From contig NZ_CP159992.1 of assembly GCF_040702995.1 (NCBI RefSeq), positions 3,993,501 through 4,057,500 on the forward strand: a stretch of DNA of 64,000 nt. Direction: 5' to 3'. This stretch comes from Paenibacillus sp. AN1007. GTDB taxonomy: Bacteria; Bacillota; Bacilli; Paenibacillales; Paenibacillaceae. Positions within the stretch are counted from its first letter, which is position 1, and each line of letters opens with the position of its first letter. A program made the translations under genes and the position numbers. The notes below the pieces were generated by a model. It saw only the letters and a program-made list of their open reading frames with translations, made no database searches and had not been told where the DNA came from. Below are positions 51,711 to 60,085 of the stretch, in pieces.

Positions 51711-53099
51711 TTACATCTGCGGGAGCGTCACGGTGAAGACCGTGCCTTTGGCCGAACTGGACACCTCAATCGTGCCGTGATGGATGCGGATAATTTTCTG
51801 CACAATCGCAAGGCCCAGGCCCGTCCCACCGGAAGAACGTTCACGCGCATGATCCGCCCTGTAGAAACGATCGAACAGAAACGGCAGATGCTCCGCTGCA
51901 ATTCCGTCTCCGTTATCCTGAATATAAACGACACATGCGGTATCCGTCTGTTCTGCCCGAACCTCAATGCTTCGGCCTTTCGGCAGATGCTGCACCGCAT
52001 TACCCAGCAGATTCATCCAGACCTGCATCAGCAGCACTTCGTTGCCCTTAAGCGCTATGGAATCGGGTATGGACATGCGAAGCAGCAGCTCCTTATCCTC
52101 CAACTGCCACTGCAGTACCTGAACGGCCTGACGGAATTGATCTTTCAGAGAGAATGCGGTTTGGGTCTGAGTCATATCTTCATGTCCCTGTTCAAGGGAA
52201 GAGAGCAGCAGCAGCTGTTTACTCAGCGACGAAAGATGTCTGCTCTCCTCTTCAATAATGGATGCGTAATGCGCCCGTTCTTGCTCCGGTAATTCCCGAT
52301 CCGCCACCAATTGGGCAAACCCCTGAATGGAGGTTAAAGGTGACTGGATCTCATGTGAGACATTGGATACGAACTGCTGCCGCGCCTGATCCACCCGTTC
52401 CAATTCGCTGCTCATCGTCATAAAATGCTGGGCGAGCTGGCCAATCTCGTCACGTCTTGCTGTATTTAATTTCAGGTTATAATTGCCCTGCGCAATGCGT
52501 TTCGTCGCTTCGGACAGCCGTTCAATCGGATTCACCAGATAACGCGTGCTGAACAGAAAGATCAGGACACTGATGCCCACCGTTAAAGCCCCAATAAGTG
52601 CAAAGAAAATGCGCAGTTCTCCAAACTGCAGGATCACATCGGGACGCATGAACATGGCATAGCGAGCATCGCCTACCTGCAGCGGAACACCCACCGTATT
52701 GCTTAATTGATTATCAAAAAATCCCGTAATAAATGGTTGGCTGGGAAACTCGGCCACGCCATGGTACACATCGCCCCCCAGCACCAGACGTACAGCCTGC
52801 CTGTCCAACTCTTTTTCGCGGAACTCCCGACCGTAAAACTGATCATGCCCTTGACCGTCTGTGACATAGATTTCGTATCCTAATGCCGCTGCGTTGTGAA
52901 GATATCGCTCTACCGTACCCGGCTCAGGCTGCTCTTCGGCAAACTTTTTCATGTCCATGGCGATACCGACCAACTTCTCATCATTAAAGTCTTTAAGTTT
53001 CGCATGATAATAGATGTTGGAGAAAAAGAACCCGAGAAGACTGCTGACGATAATCACAGCCACCGTAATGAGAAATATTCGAACGTACAGCGTTCTCAA
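51711..53099 (-). CDS. hssS: haem-sensing histidine kinase HssS
   Basis: A 462-residue membrane sensor kinase. TM1 at about residues 8-28, an outside sensor domain to 162, TM2 at 163-185, HAMP to about 238. The phospho-accepting histidine is H249 (FVSNVSHEIQSPLTSIQGFA); the N box is LLGNAVQHLPKG, then DNGDGIAAEHLPFLFDRFY and SSGGTGLGLAIVQKI. The TTG start overlaps the response-regulator stop. The partner is the HssR-like regulator; the target is the hrtBA operon next to it. The family call as HssS rests mainly on context and the regulator's likeness. Confidence 0.85.
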   Translation of the reverse strand: MRTLYVRIFLITVAVIIVSSLLGFFFSNIYYHAKLKDFNDEKLVGIAMDMKKFAEEQPEPGTVERYLHNAAALGYEIYVTDGQGHDQFYGREFREKELDRQAVRLVLGGDVYHGVAEFPSQPFITGFFDNQLSNTVGVPLQVGDARYAMFMRPDVILQFGELRIFFALIGALTVGISVLIFLFSTRYLVNPIERLSEATKRIAQGNYNLKLNTARRDEIGQLAQHFMTMSSELERVDQARQQFVSNVSHEIQSPLTSIQGFAQLVADRELPEQERAHYASIIEEESRHLSSLSKQLLLLSSLEQGHEDMTQTQTAFSLKDQFRQAVQVLQWQLEDKELLLRMSIPDSIALKGNEVLLMQVWMNLLGNAVQHLPKGRSIEVRAEQTDTACVVYIQDNGDGIAAEHLPFLFDRFYRADHARERSSGGTGLGLAIVQKIIRIHHGTIEVSSSAKGTVFTVTLPQM

Positions 53100-53773
53100 T
53101 GAGATTTCACCTCGATCTTGTATCCAATCCCCCGCACCGTATGGATTACAAAATCATTTGTATAATCCGCAAAGCGGTCACGCAGCCGTTTGATATGTAC
53201 GTCTACCGTTCGGTCATCTCCTTCATAATCCGCCCCCCAGACCAATCGAATCAGTTCGTCCCGCGAAAAGAGGCGTCCGGGAAACTGCGCAAGCTGCGAC
53301 AGCAGTTCAAATTCCTTCATTGGTAAAAAAAGAATCGACTGCCCGTCGCTCACTTCCACATTGCTGCGGTCAATCACAATCCGGTTCATACGAATTATAT
53401 CGCTGGAAGTCCGGTGATATCGGCGAAAAAGAGCTTTAACCCGGTATACCAGTTCTTCCGGTTCGAATGGCTTCGTTACGTATTCATCCGTACCTCGCAG
53501 ATACCCTTCTTTCTTGTCTGACAGCTGATCCCGTGCCGTCAGCAGCATAATGGGAATATCGTAATGCTGACGGATGTAGTCACACAGCTCAAGTCCATTC
53601 ATACCCGGCATCATGACATCCAGAATCGCCAGATCGATCGGCGTCTCCTGTATGATTTTGACGGCTTCCGCACCGTCCTGTGCTTCATGTACCCGGTATC
53701 CTTCCTTCGTCATAACGTGGCGCAGCAGTGCGCGAATATGGCCATCATCGTCTGCCAGCAGCAGATGTTTCAT
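53096..53773 (-). CDS. hssR: haem-responsive response regulator HssR (OmpR family)
   Basis: A 225-residue regulator. Receiver: D9/D10 acidic pocket, phospho-acceptor D52 (ILDVMMPGMNG), T79, K101 in TKPFEPEELV. The C-terminal winged helix ends in DYEGDDRTVDVHIKRLRDRF. The segments DIPIMLLTARDQLSDKKEG, GTDEYVTKPFE and DYEGDDRTVDVHIKRLR follow S. aureus HssR closely. Start at 53773 (AAGGGCGG upstream) gives the normal length. It is the first gene of hssR-hssS, with hrtB and hrtA after it in the same direction; in S. aureus hrtAB is divergent instead. Confidence 0.88.
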   Translation of the reverse strand: MKHLLLADDDGHIRALLRHVMTKEGYRVHEAQDGAEAVKIIQETPIDLAILDVMMPGMNGLELCDYIRQHYDIPIMLLTARDQLSDKKEGYLRGTDEYVTKPFEPEELVYRVKALFRRYHRTSSDIIRMNRIVIDRSNVEVSDGQSILFLPMKEFELLSQLAQFPGRLFSRDELIRLVWGADYEGDDRTVDVHIKRLRDRFADYTNDFVIHTVRGIGYKIEVKSH

Positions 53774-53907
53774 CTTGTTGTCCGCCCTTCTATAGTGATC
53801 CTGCCCCGATGGTAGCACAAATGCGAAGCCATTAGCCAGTACAGCTGCCAGTAGATCTCCATTACAGCTGTCTGTGTCGATACATGTTTATATTTTCGCC
53901 AATCTGG

Positions 53908-53970
53908 TTGACACTACTATGAGGGAGATTTATAATAAATCCATAACATATGAGTGATTGTTCATATGTT
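53908..53970 (+). promoter_or_regulatory. consensus SigmaA promoter with ArsR/CzrA-type operator before the CDF gene
   Basis: TTGACA (53908-53913), 17-bp spacer, TATAAT (53931-53936): both boxes perfect. The start point near 53943 is followed directly by AACATATGA-N8-TCATATGTT (53945-53970), a perfect 9-bp inverted repeat of the type bound by ArsR/SmtB-family metal sensors. A strong promoter held off by a metal-released repressor is the simplest reading. The leader is about 165 bases; the rest of the 53,820-54,107 gap shows nothing else. Confidence 0.75.
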
Positions 53971-54107
53971 CATATAATATATATAAGAATTCGTTATCCT
54001 TTTTACTATGAAAGGAAGAAGCACAACCACAGTCGCTGGAAATACACAGCATGTCGTTATCAGGTAACTTACATAATGGAGCAAGGCTCCCAAGGAGAGG
54101 ATTTACA

Positions 54108-55091
54108 ATGTCGGGACAACAACACAGTCATACCCATGGTCACGACCATGGACATCATCATGCTCACACCACCAATAACAAAAAGGTACTGCTCTTTTCC
54201 TTTATTATCATTACCTTGTACATGATCGTGGAAGCCTTCGGGGGATTCATCACCAACAGTCTCGCGCTCATCTCTGATGCAGGTCATATGCTCTCGGACT
54301 CCATTGCGCTCGGCATTGCTTTGCTGGCGTTCACGTTCGGGGAAAAAGCCGTCAATACAGGCAAAACCTACGGATATAGACGTTTTGAGATTCTGGCAGC
54401 TGCACTGAACGGCATCACGTTAATTGCTATTGCCCTTTATATTTTTTACGAGGCTGTAGGCCGTTTCATCAACCCGCCTGAAGTTGCAACGGTCGGCATG
54501 CTGATCATCAGTACAATCGGATTGCTCGTGAACATTCTCGTTGCATGGCTCATGATGCGAGGAAGCGATACGGAGAATAACCTGAATATGCGCGGGGCTT
54601 ACCTTCATGTCATCAGTGACATGCTCGGTTCCATCGGCGCCATTGCTGCCGCACTGCTCATGATGTTTTTCGGGTGGGGCTGGGCTGACCCGCTGGCAAG
54701 TGTCATTGTAGCAGCGCTCGTACTGCGCAGTGGATTTCATGTCACCAAATCCTCGCTGCACATTTTGATGGAAGGTACGCCGGCTAATGTCGATGTCAAC
54801 GATCTGGTGCAGACCATGCAGCAGGTAGAAGGTGTTAAAGGTGTGCATGATGTGCACGTATGGTCGATTACCAGCAACCTGAACGCGCTGACCGCCCATA
54901 TCGTCGTGGATGGAACGATGGATGTATATGCATCCGAGATTCTTGTGCAGCAAATCGAACATCTGCTGGAGCACAAAGAGATCAAACATGTCACCCTGCA
55001 GGTCGAGTCCGAAAAGCATCTTCACGACACCTCGGTTCTCTGCACCGTGAAAGGCGACGCACCTGATGCCCATGCGCATCACCATCATTAA
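54108..55091 (+). CDS. czcD: cation diffusion facilitator (CzcD/ZitB-type metal exporter)
   Basis: A 327-residue membrane transporter of six helices that exports zinc, cobalt or cadmium in exchange for protons. The N-terminus is rich in histidine (HSHTHGHDHGHHHAHTT) and the C-terminus ends HAHHHH, metal-binding tails usual for the family. Metal-site motifs SLALISDAGHMLSDSIALGI in helix 2 and HVISDMLGSIGAI in helix 5 are intact; the cytoplasmic domain (GVKGVHDVHVWSITSNLNAL) closes the fold. AAGGAGAGG fixes the start at 54108. It has its own promoter, operator and terminator. Confidence 0.92.
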   Translation: MSGQQHSHTHGHDHGHHHAHTTNNKKVLLFSFIIITLYMIVEAFGGFITNSLALISDAGHMLSDSIALGIALLAFTFGEKAVNTGKTYGYRRFEILAAALNGITLIAIALYIFYEAVGRFINPPEVATVGMLIISTIGLLVNILVAWLMMRGSDTENNLNMRGAYLHVISDMLGSIGAIAAALLMMFFGWGWADPLASVIVAALVLRSGFHVTKSSLHILMEGTPANVDVNDLVQTMQQVEGVKGVHDVHVWSITSNLNALTAHIVVDGTMDVYASEILVQQIEHLLEHKEIKHVTLQVESEKHLHDTSVLCTVKGDAPDAHAHHHH

Positions 55092-55131
55092 ATCTATCGC
55101 AGGCGGACTGCCTGCTTATATCTAATAAGAC

Positions 55132-55172
55132 AAAAACAGGACGATTCCAGTGAAGGGATCGCCCTGTTTTTT
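55132..55172 (+). terminator. rho-independent terminator of the CDF gene
   Basis: AACAGG and CGAT arms pair with ATCG and CCTGTT, followed by TTTTTT on the plus strand. The 140 bp after it up to the VOC gene hold only short GCGTTAG and TTTATGCT-like repeats and no gene. Confidence 0.85.
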
Positions 55173-55310
55173 GATGCTGCATTGTTAACATCAACGCTGC
55201 GTTAGTACAACAGAGCATTAGCATAGCGTTGGTATCAGCTTAGCCTTAGCGTTCGCTATGGCATGGGCATTAAAGTTAGCTGTATGCTTTGCTGTTGTTT
55301 ATGCTTTTGT

Positions 55311-55691
55311 TTATGCTGCAGTAAACTCCAGAAATTCCAGCCGATTCCCGAAGGGATCATTCAGATAAAAGCGCCGGACTCCCTCATCTGCTCTTGCCTC
55401 ATCATCGATAACTTGAATACTGTGCATGTGCAGGTGTTCACGCAGCTGCTCCAGATTCTGTACATGGAATGCCGGATGGGCTTTGGAAGCGGGTACAAAA
55501 TCATGCTGCACACCGATATGCACCTGATGATCTCCGCATTGAAACCACACACCGCCGCGTTTCTGCAATGCTTCAGGCTTAGGAATCTCTGTCCAGCCCA
55601 AGATTTGATTAAAAAAATGTCTGGCTTCCTTCTCGCACCCCGCAGGAGCTGCCAGCTGCACATGGTCAATGCCTTTGAAATGAAAGTTCAT
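55311..55691 (-). CDS. VOC-family (glyoxalase-like) protein
   Basis: A 126-residue single-chain VOC protein: GIDHVQLAAPAGCEKEARHF in the first half, then WTEIPKPEALQKRGGVWFQC and a closing RRFYLNDPFGNRLEFLEF, which carries the conserved glutamate metal ligand. Histidines in IDHVQL and HIGVQHDFV would complete a metal site. The start at 55691 follows GAGGGTG. Dioxygenase- or fosfomycin-resistance-like activity is possible, but none can be picked. Stands alone. Confidence 0.85.
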   Translation of the reverse strand: MNFHFKGIDHVQLAAPAGCEKEARHFFNQILGWTEIPKPEALQKRGGVWFQCGDHQVHIGVQHDFVPASKAHPAFHVQNLEQLREHLHMHSIQVIDDEARADEGVRRFYLNDPFGNRLEFLEFTAA

Positions 55692-55832
55692 GTTATACAC
55701 ACCCTCTCTAAGTTTCATTTGATGAAACCTAGTTTTATTTTAACACTTCCATTTTATAGTTAAACGAGCAGTAAATCCAGTCTATTTTTTCAGCAAACTA
55801 CGCGCTATGTACCTTCACATTAATATATGGGT

Positions 55833-56216
55833 CTAGATATCGATCTCGTCCCAGTTAAGAATGACATACCCCAGCTGACATAACAGAATAACCAGATAGC
55901 TGATGTTGATGATCATGCTTCTTTTCACATTTCTAATCTGCCTCGCATGTTCTTCTGCATCTATCGCTCCGCGTCTCGCTCTGAAATTTATCCTCTGATT
56001 TTGCTTCCATATTAGGGCGAACTCCAATACTCCGAAAACTCCCCAGAACAGTGTAAATAATAAAGAAGCTGCATTGAATACCGACAGCAGCATGAGTATC
56101 CCCATATCCCAACCTTGTTCTATCCCCCATCTAAAACTGAAATGTACCATGATCGTCAAAGCTGCAAGCCCAAAACCAATGTAACTTAAATAAGGTATAA
56201 ATCGGGTTCCACGCAT
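55833..56216 (-). CDS. small integral membrane protein, unknown
   Basis: A 127-residue protein with four membrane segments (about residues 8-26, 37-58, 60-72, 104-122) and a basic inner loop with EEHARQIRNVKRSM. AAGGAGGGG lies before the start at 56216. It follows the gene at 56247 by 30 bp. No known family. Confidence 0.6.
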   Translation of the reverse strand: MRGTRFIPYLSYIGFGLAALTIMVHFSFRWGIEQGWDMGILMLLSVFNAASLLFTLFWGVFGVLEFALIWKQNQRINFRARRGAIDAEEHARQIRNVKRSMIINISYLVILLCQLGYVILNWDEIDI

Positions 56217-56246
56217 TTTTCTTCCCCTCCTTAGGTGACATGTCAT

Positions 56247-57095
56247 TCACCTGTAAAGCATCAGCTTTTGAGCTTCCGCCGTCAGTCCGAATGAAATAAG
56301 TCTGTCTTTCATCGCCCGGTACACATCTGGATCATTGAACCCTTGTGCCTGACTGTCGCGGATGAAACTAAACAGACCGATTGGATCTGCACTCGATAGG
56401 TAAGACAGCAGCTGTTCCTCCTGATCATATGGAATCTCCTTGCCATACCACGGATGCGGAACGGCTGCCGCAGCACCATCACTCATCATGCCTTTCCCCA
56501 GCGCAGCACCAAGACCATCAAGCGTATCGACAATGACTTCGCTGCGTCTGATCTGCCGAGCTTCCTGCATATAAGAGTAACCGTCCGGGATCAGCTGCAG
56601 GTCAAATCGCTGCACAGCCCAGTTCCGAACCTTGTTTTTTTCAAGATGCCAACGTTTTCTATCAAAGTATTCACTTTCACTCATGTCCTCTGCCTGTTCT
56701 TTCACAAAGTTGAGATACTGCTGTTTTGATTCAAACTCATTGAGCAGTAAGTCCACGTGACCTGAGAAACCTAACGCAAAAAACTCTCGGATATTGCTGG
56801 CCACAATTCTGGCATAACGTCCAAAATCCGTTGGATCTACACGTATGATAGGTGCTGCGCTTAAGTCCGAAATATGGCTGAAGTCCGTCAAAAACGAAAA
56901 ATGAATGCCGCCCATGCCCGTATTGGCAAATACGATGGCATCCGCGGGAGAACACAGATAACCGCCATGGTCATGGGGGTCGAACTGTAGAAAATACCCC
57001 GTTGGCGTCTCCAGATAAGGCACTTCATGCTTGATTTCCTGCTCCCATTCCATCATTTCCTGCAGCAGATCAGGAATCTTATAACTGCTTGTCAT
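56247..57095 (-). CDS. unrecognised soluble protein with SUKH-like core (tentative)
   Basis: A 282-residue protein. The core GYLCSPADAIVFANTGMGGI, then HFSFLTDFSHISDLSAAPII and DFGRYARIVASNIREFFALG, resembles the strand-helix order of SMI1/KNR4 (SUKH)-type immunity proteins, without a clear match. The C-terminal third (YLSSADPIGLFSFIRDSQAQ) looks helical. The start at 57095 follows GAGGAGGAG. Function unknown. A small membrane protein gene follows, probably co-transcribed. Confidence 0.55.
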   Translation of the reverse strand: MTSSYKIPDLLQEMMEWEQEIKHEVPYLETPTGYFLQFDPHDHGGYLCSPADAIVFANTGMGGIHFSFLTDFSHISDLSAAPIIRVDPTDFGRYARIVASNIREFFALGFSGHVDLLLNEFESKQQYLNFVKEQAEDMSESEYFDRKRWHLEKNKVRNWAVQRFDLQLIPDGYSYMQEARQIRRSEVIVDTLDGLGAALGKGMMSDGAAAAVPHPWYGKEIPYDQEEQLLSYLSSADPIGLFSFIRDSQAQGFNDPDVYRAMKDRLISFGLTAEAQKLMLYR

Positions 57096-57182
57096 CCCTA
57101 TTTCTCCTCCTCTGTAAGATTGCCTGAGAATCCAAGCTGGCAAATGCATCAATTTTCATTGTATCACGATTCAACTTCAGCG

Positions 57183-57377
57183 CTAACGATCTGGAGAAGC
57201 CTTATTCAGCCATATGTAATCACTTCACATTTCTAACGATTCACAGCGACGCTATTTCGCTGATTTCGCCCCAATCGAGGATATTTTTCAGGTTTCTTGA
57301 TGGAATAAGCTTCCTGGGAATCGTTAGAATGTTGAAACTCCCCATGGAGGGCAAATAAGGTTCGTGGAAATCGTTAG
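57183..57377. repeat. 195-bp palindromic element made of four 25-bp units
   Basis: Four copies of a 25-26-bp unit with consensus CTAACGATTCCCAGGAAGCT and TTATTC: two forward (57183-57207, 57233-57258) and two inverted (57303-57327, 57353-57377). Unit spacing is 50 bp in each arm, and the arms are symmetric about 57280, so the whole element can fold into one long hairpin. The sequence between units is also partly complementary. It fills most of the 57,096-57,518 gap. No transposase is nearby; a small non-autonomous element or an RNA-structured repeat is likely. Confidence 0.7.
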
Positions 57378-57451
57378 ATTTTAGTTCATCTCCATTATGA
57401 AGTTCGGCAGCGCCTATACTCAAGTCGTATGTCACGTAACGTTAAAGCAAT

Positions 57452-57478
57452 AAAAAAGCCCCGGCTTTAAGCCAGGGC
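57452..57478 (-). terminator. rho-independent terminator of the MBL-fold gene
   Basis: GCCCTGGCTT pairs with AAGCCGGGGC around a tiny loop, followed on the minus strand by TTTTTTA. It lies about 40 bp after the MBL-fold gene. Confidence 0.9.
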
Positions 57479-57518
57479 ACAATTGGTATACAGTAAAATG
57501 TACAGCCACCGCTATCTT

Positions 57519-58382
57519 CTAATTGGACGGCAATTCAGCATTTAGAATCCGATCATTGACCAATGCTTTTAAGAAAAACAACTCATCCCCCACTGGAGCG
57601 CGCCCCTGTTCTCGTTCAAACGAATCCATCGCTTCTTCCAGAGATGTCGAGGTTACAGCTTGGCTGCATGCCGTCAATTGACCGAAGAACATATCCATTT
57701 CTTCTTGGTCACAGATCGACTCATGCCCCAGCAGGAAATGAACTGCATCGTAACGCTGTATATCCTCGATCATAGGCAGCAGTAGGTGCTGCTTATAATG
57801 AAACAATGAACGCGTCGTCGTAGAATAAGGGCTATCCCCAAGGAATAACGTTCTCTCATCTGGAACATACACAATAGTTGAGTCATCGGTGTGTGTACTG
57901 CGAATCTGTTCCAGTGTACACACTTTGTTCCCCAGATCAAGCTCGAGAGAGCCTTCGAACACAATTCCCGACCTGCCTAGTGTAAACGATTCTCGATTCG
58001 GCACCTCATTCTGGATCATTTGCATGCCATGTGCACTCAGCCTGTTCCCCTCTACATACTTAAGGAGCGCAGCATCATCAAAGGTATATGCTCGCCACTC
58101 ATTCAAGCGCTGCTCTGTTAGACGATTGACGATAATCACTGCATCTTCATATTGATTCATTCCCAGAAAATGATCCCAATGTGCATGAGTGATAACCACA
58201 TACCGAACTGGGGGCACCTGCAATTGCCGAATCTCGGCCAGGAACTCTTCAGCATGCTGAACCGAATTGCCCGCATCGATCACAAGGCTGTATTTTTCTC
58301 CGCATACCAATCCAAGCACCGGTCTTTCTCGTTCATTATCATTAACCATATAATAAATGGACTCGCTTAATTGTTTTAACAT
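57519..58382 (-). CDS. MBL-fold metallo-hydrolase
   Basis: A 287-residue metallo-beta-lactamase-fold enzyme. The first metal motif YVVITHAHWDHFLGM (HxHxDH) is complete; later histidine and aspartate ligands appear in IRSTHTDDSTIVYVP, LFLGDSPYS and FLLGHESICDQEE. Length and the order fit the general MBL hydrolase group (glyoxalase II or lactonase-like), not the class B beta-lactamases. AGAGGAG lies before the start. Monocistronic with its own terminator. Substrate unknown. Confidence 0.88.
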   Translation of the reverse strand: MLKQLSESIYYMVNDNERERPVLGLVCGEKYSLVIDAGNSVQHAEEFLAEIRQLQVPPVRYVVITHAHWDHFLGMNQYEDAVIIVNRLTEQRLNEWRAYTFDDAALLKYVEGNRLSAHGMQMIQNEVPNRESFTLGRSGIVFEGSLELDLGNKVCTLEQIRSTHTDDSTIVYVPDERTLFLGDSPYSTTTRSLFHYKQHLLLPMIEDIQRYDAVHFLLGHESICDQEEMDMFFGQLTACSQAVTSTSLEEAMDSFEREQGRAPVGDELFFLKALVNDRILNAELPSN

Positions 58383-58550
58383 GTCAATTCTCCTCTTATA
58401 TGATGTTTGATGTCATAGGTAGAGAAAAACCACATGTATTTCGAGTGCATATCATGGGATTCTTCTCCGTTTATGCGTTTACCAATGGAATGACCTCCTT
58501 TACCCTGCTGATATCATCATTACAATCTTTCATTTTTTCAAAAATATGCA

Positions 58551-59417
58551 TTAATGCTTCTCACACTGCCGTTTCCACAAATCCCACGCTTCTAGATACT
58601 CAGGCAGGTCCTGCGGATGATGTTTGTTACTGAGCCCAACCCGGCAGTATAGATGAACCAGGGCTTCTTCCATCAATCTGAATTTATCCATATGCACCTG
58701 TTCAAGGTGCTCAAATACCTCCCATAACAATGTCGGGTCGAGGTCATCGGGTGAGGAACAAAAAGCATAGAGAAAGTCATAGTGAACCGGGCCCACCATG
58801 GGAGACGGATCGATCACCCCGATCATTTTCTTTTCCTTGAATACCACATTATGTACACCTGCATCCCCATGCAAAAGAAACCTCGCCGCCTCATCCTCAT
58901 GAAACAGACGATTTACTGTAGATAGAACTAGATTGTAATCTTCCAATCCAAGTACATCACCGAGATTCTCTCTCGCCTCTTCGATACTAATCTGATTGAA
59001 TACCTTCCATGTCTCACGTGGATACTCCATTCTCCCCCATGAATCTGTATCCGGCAGACGAACATATGTATTAAACAGTTCTTTCACAAGCCGGGTTAAC
59101 CAGACTTTCTTCGTCCCCCGATTGTAATGAGTCTCCCCCTCCCTATAGCTGTATACAAAGTAAGTGTTGTCCTCAGCTGTAAAGAGAACCTTCGGCAGCA
59201 GCATCACATGACTGTACGCAGCCAAAAACTGCTGTGCAATCTGGATTTGTTCCGGATCATCCCATTTCAAAATATACTGCTGGCCCGAGCTTCCACGAAG
59301 TCTCAACACCCGTCCATCCGTCGTGCCTGACAACTCCTCTGCTTCTACAATCTGTTCGTGAATCATATGTTTGTGAAACAGCTCAGTAATCTCCTTGAGA
59401 CCTTGATTGTTGTTCAT
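58551..59417 (-). CDS. aminoglycoside phosphotransferase-family (APH) kinase-like protein
   Basis: A 288-residue protein of the APH/choline-kinase fold. The catalytic loop FLLHGDAGVHNVVFKEKKMI and the metal-binding GVIDPSPMVGPVHYDFLYAF are complete, and an N-terminal nucleotide-binding lobe precedes them (RGSSGQQYILKWDDP). These enzymes phosphorylate drugs (aminoglycosides, macrolides) or small metabolites such as methylthioribose and choline. The substrate cannot be told. ATG at 59417 follows AGGTG. Confidence 0.8.
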   Translation of the reverse strand: MNNNQGLKEITELFHKHMIHEQIVEAEELSGTTDGRVLRLRGSSGQQYILKWDDPEQIQIAQQFLAAYSHVMLLPKVLFTAEDNTYFVYSYREGETHYNRGTKKVWLTRLVKELFNTYVRLPDTDSWGRMEYPRETWKVFNQISIEEARENLGDVLGLEDYNLVLSTVNRLFHEDEAARFLLHGDAGVHNVVFKEKKMIGVIDPSPMVGPVHYDFLYAFCSSPDDLDPTLLWEVFEHLEQVHMDKFRLMEEALVHLYCRVGLSNKHHPQDLPEYLEAWDLWKRQCEKH

Positions 59418-59438
59418 GTACTTCACCTGTTTCTAATT

Positions 59439-59732
59439 TCATCTTATTTTTGCAAGCAATTTCTCTTTTTTTTGATCGAATTCATACTCCGAAATGATAT
59501 TTTTGTCCCTTAATTCCCCTAACTGCAAAAGCTGTTCATGGACATTAACCACTGGTTTCTTCAACTTATTGACCATTACAAGCACAAAAATCGAATAAGG
59601 TATGGCAAACAACATAGATACAAGTGCTATAAATGCAGCAGCGCCCTCGTCTATGGGTCCCAAAATAAATATGAATAATAAAGTCAATGAGAATATTAAA
59701 ACTGCGATGATGGATAACGCCTTCAATTTCAT
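59439..59732 (-). CDS. two-helix membrane protein with SHOCT-like C-terminus
   Basis: A 97-residue protein. Two membrane helices (about residues 6-25 and 33-55) are followed by a cytoplasmic end LLQLGELRDKNIISEYEFDQ and KKEKLLAKI, a SHOCT-like short helical hairpin often found at the ends of membrane proteins. GAAGGGG lies before the start. It is 21 bp upstream of the APH-like gene on the same strand. Function unknown. Confidence 0.7.
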   Translation of the reverse strand: MKLKALSIIAVLIFSLTLLFIFILGPIDEGAAAFIALVSMLFAIPYSIFVLVMVNKLKKPVVNVHEQLLQLGELRDKNIISEYEFDQKKEKLLAKIR

Positions 59733-59760
59733 TTCCCCTTCGATTTCGCTTAGTTCTATT

Positions 59761-60081
59761 TCAATCCTCGAACGGACTGTGGGCGCTGGTCACTTCCTGT
59801 ATAATTACGATTGGATCAGAGATTAAACCAAGCTCCTCATCCTTCGGATACGTTACCGCAATCGTAGGCTCAGGTCCTGCATAAGCCATCATCGATGCCA
59901 TATCCTCCCACATGGTGCACAGGAAAAAGTGCGCGTATGCACCCTGATCAACAACCTTCAGATAGGCTCCGCAATTCCCTTGGATCGCCATTGTATCCTT
60001 CACACCTGTTTCATACTCATATTCCAAAAAAGCTTCCTTATGCTCCATCGGCACTGCTCCATGCCATGTTCTGGCGATCAT
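59761..60081 (-). CDS. antibiotic-biosynthesis-monooxygenase-like (ABM fold) protein
   Basis: A 106-residue dimeric ferredoxin-like protein: MIARTWHGAVPMEHKEAFLE, MAIQGNCGAYLKVVDQGAYA and FFLCTMWEDMASMMAYAG match ABM-domain proteins, which oxidise polycyclic or haem-like substrates or just share the fold. The start at 60081 follows AAGGAG. It begins 4 bp after the HAD gene stop, so the two are co-translated. Substrate unknown. Confidence 0.8.
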   Translation of the reverse strand: MIARTWHGAVPMEHKEAFLEYEYETGVKDTMAIQGNCGAYLKVVDQGAYAHFFLCTMWEDMASMMAYAGPEPTIAVTYPKDEELGLISDPIVIIQEVTSAHSPFED

Positions 60082-60085
60082 GAAA

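Noticed and set aside
53820..54107. NiCo (czcD-type) riboswitch before the CDF gene
   Set aside because: No paired helices with the conserved core were found; a promoter with an ArsR-like operator explains the region.
57241..57435. 64-codon minus-strand frame
   Set aside because: It lies in the palindromic repeat element, has no ribosome site, and its sequence is just the repeat read as codons.
58551..59417. Confirmed aminoglycoside phosphotransferase resistance gene
   Set aside because: Only the general APH fold is visible; many members act on metabolites, so no drug name is justified.
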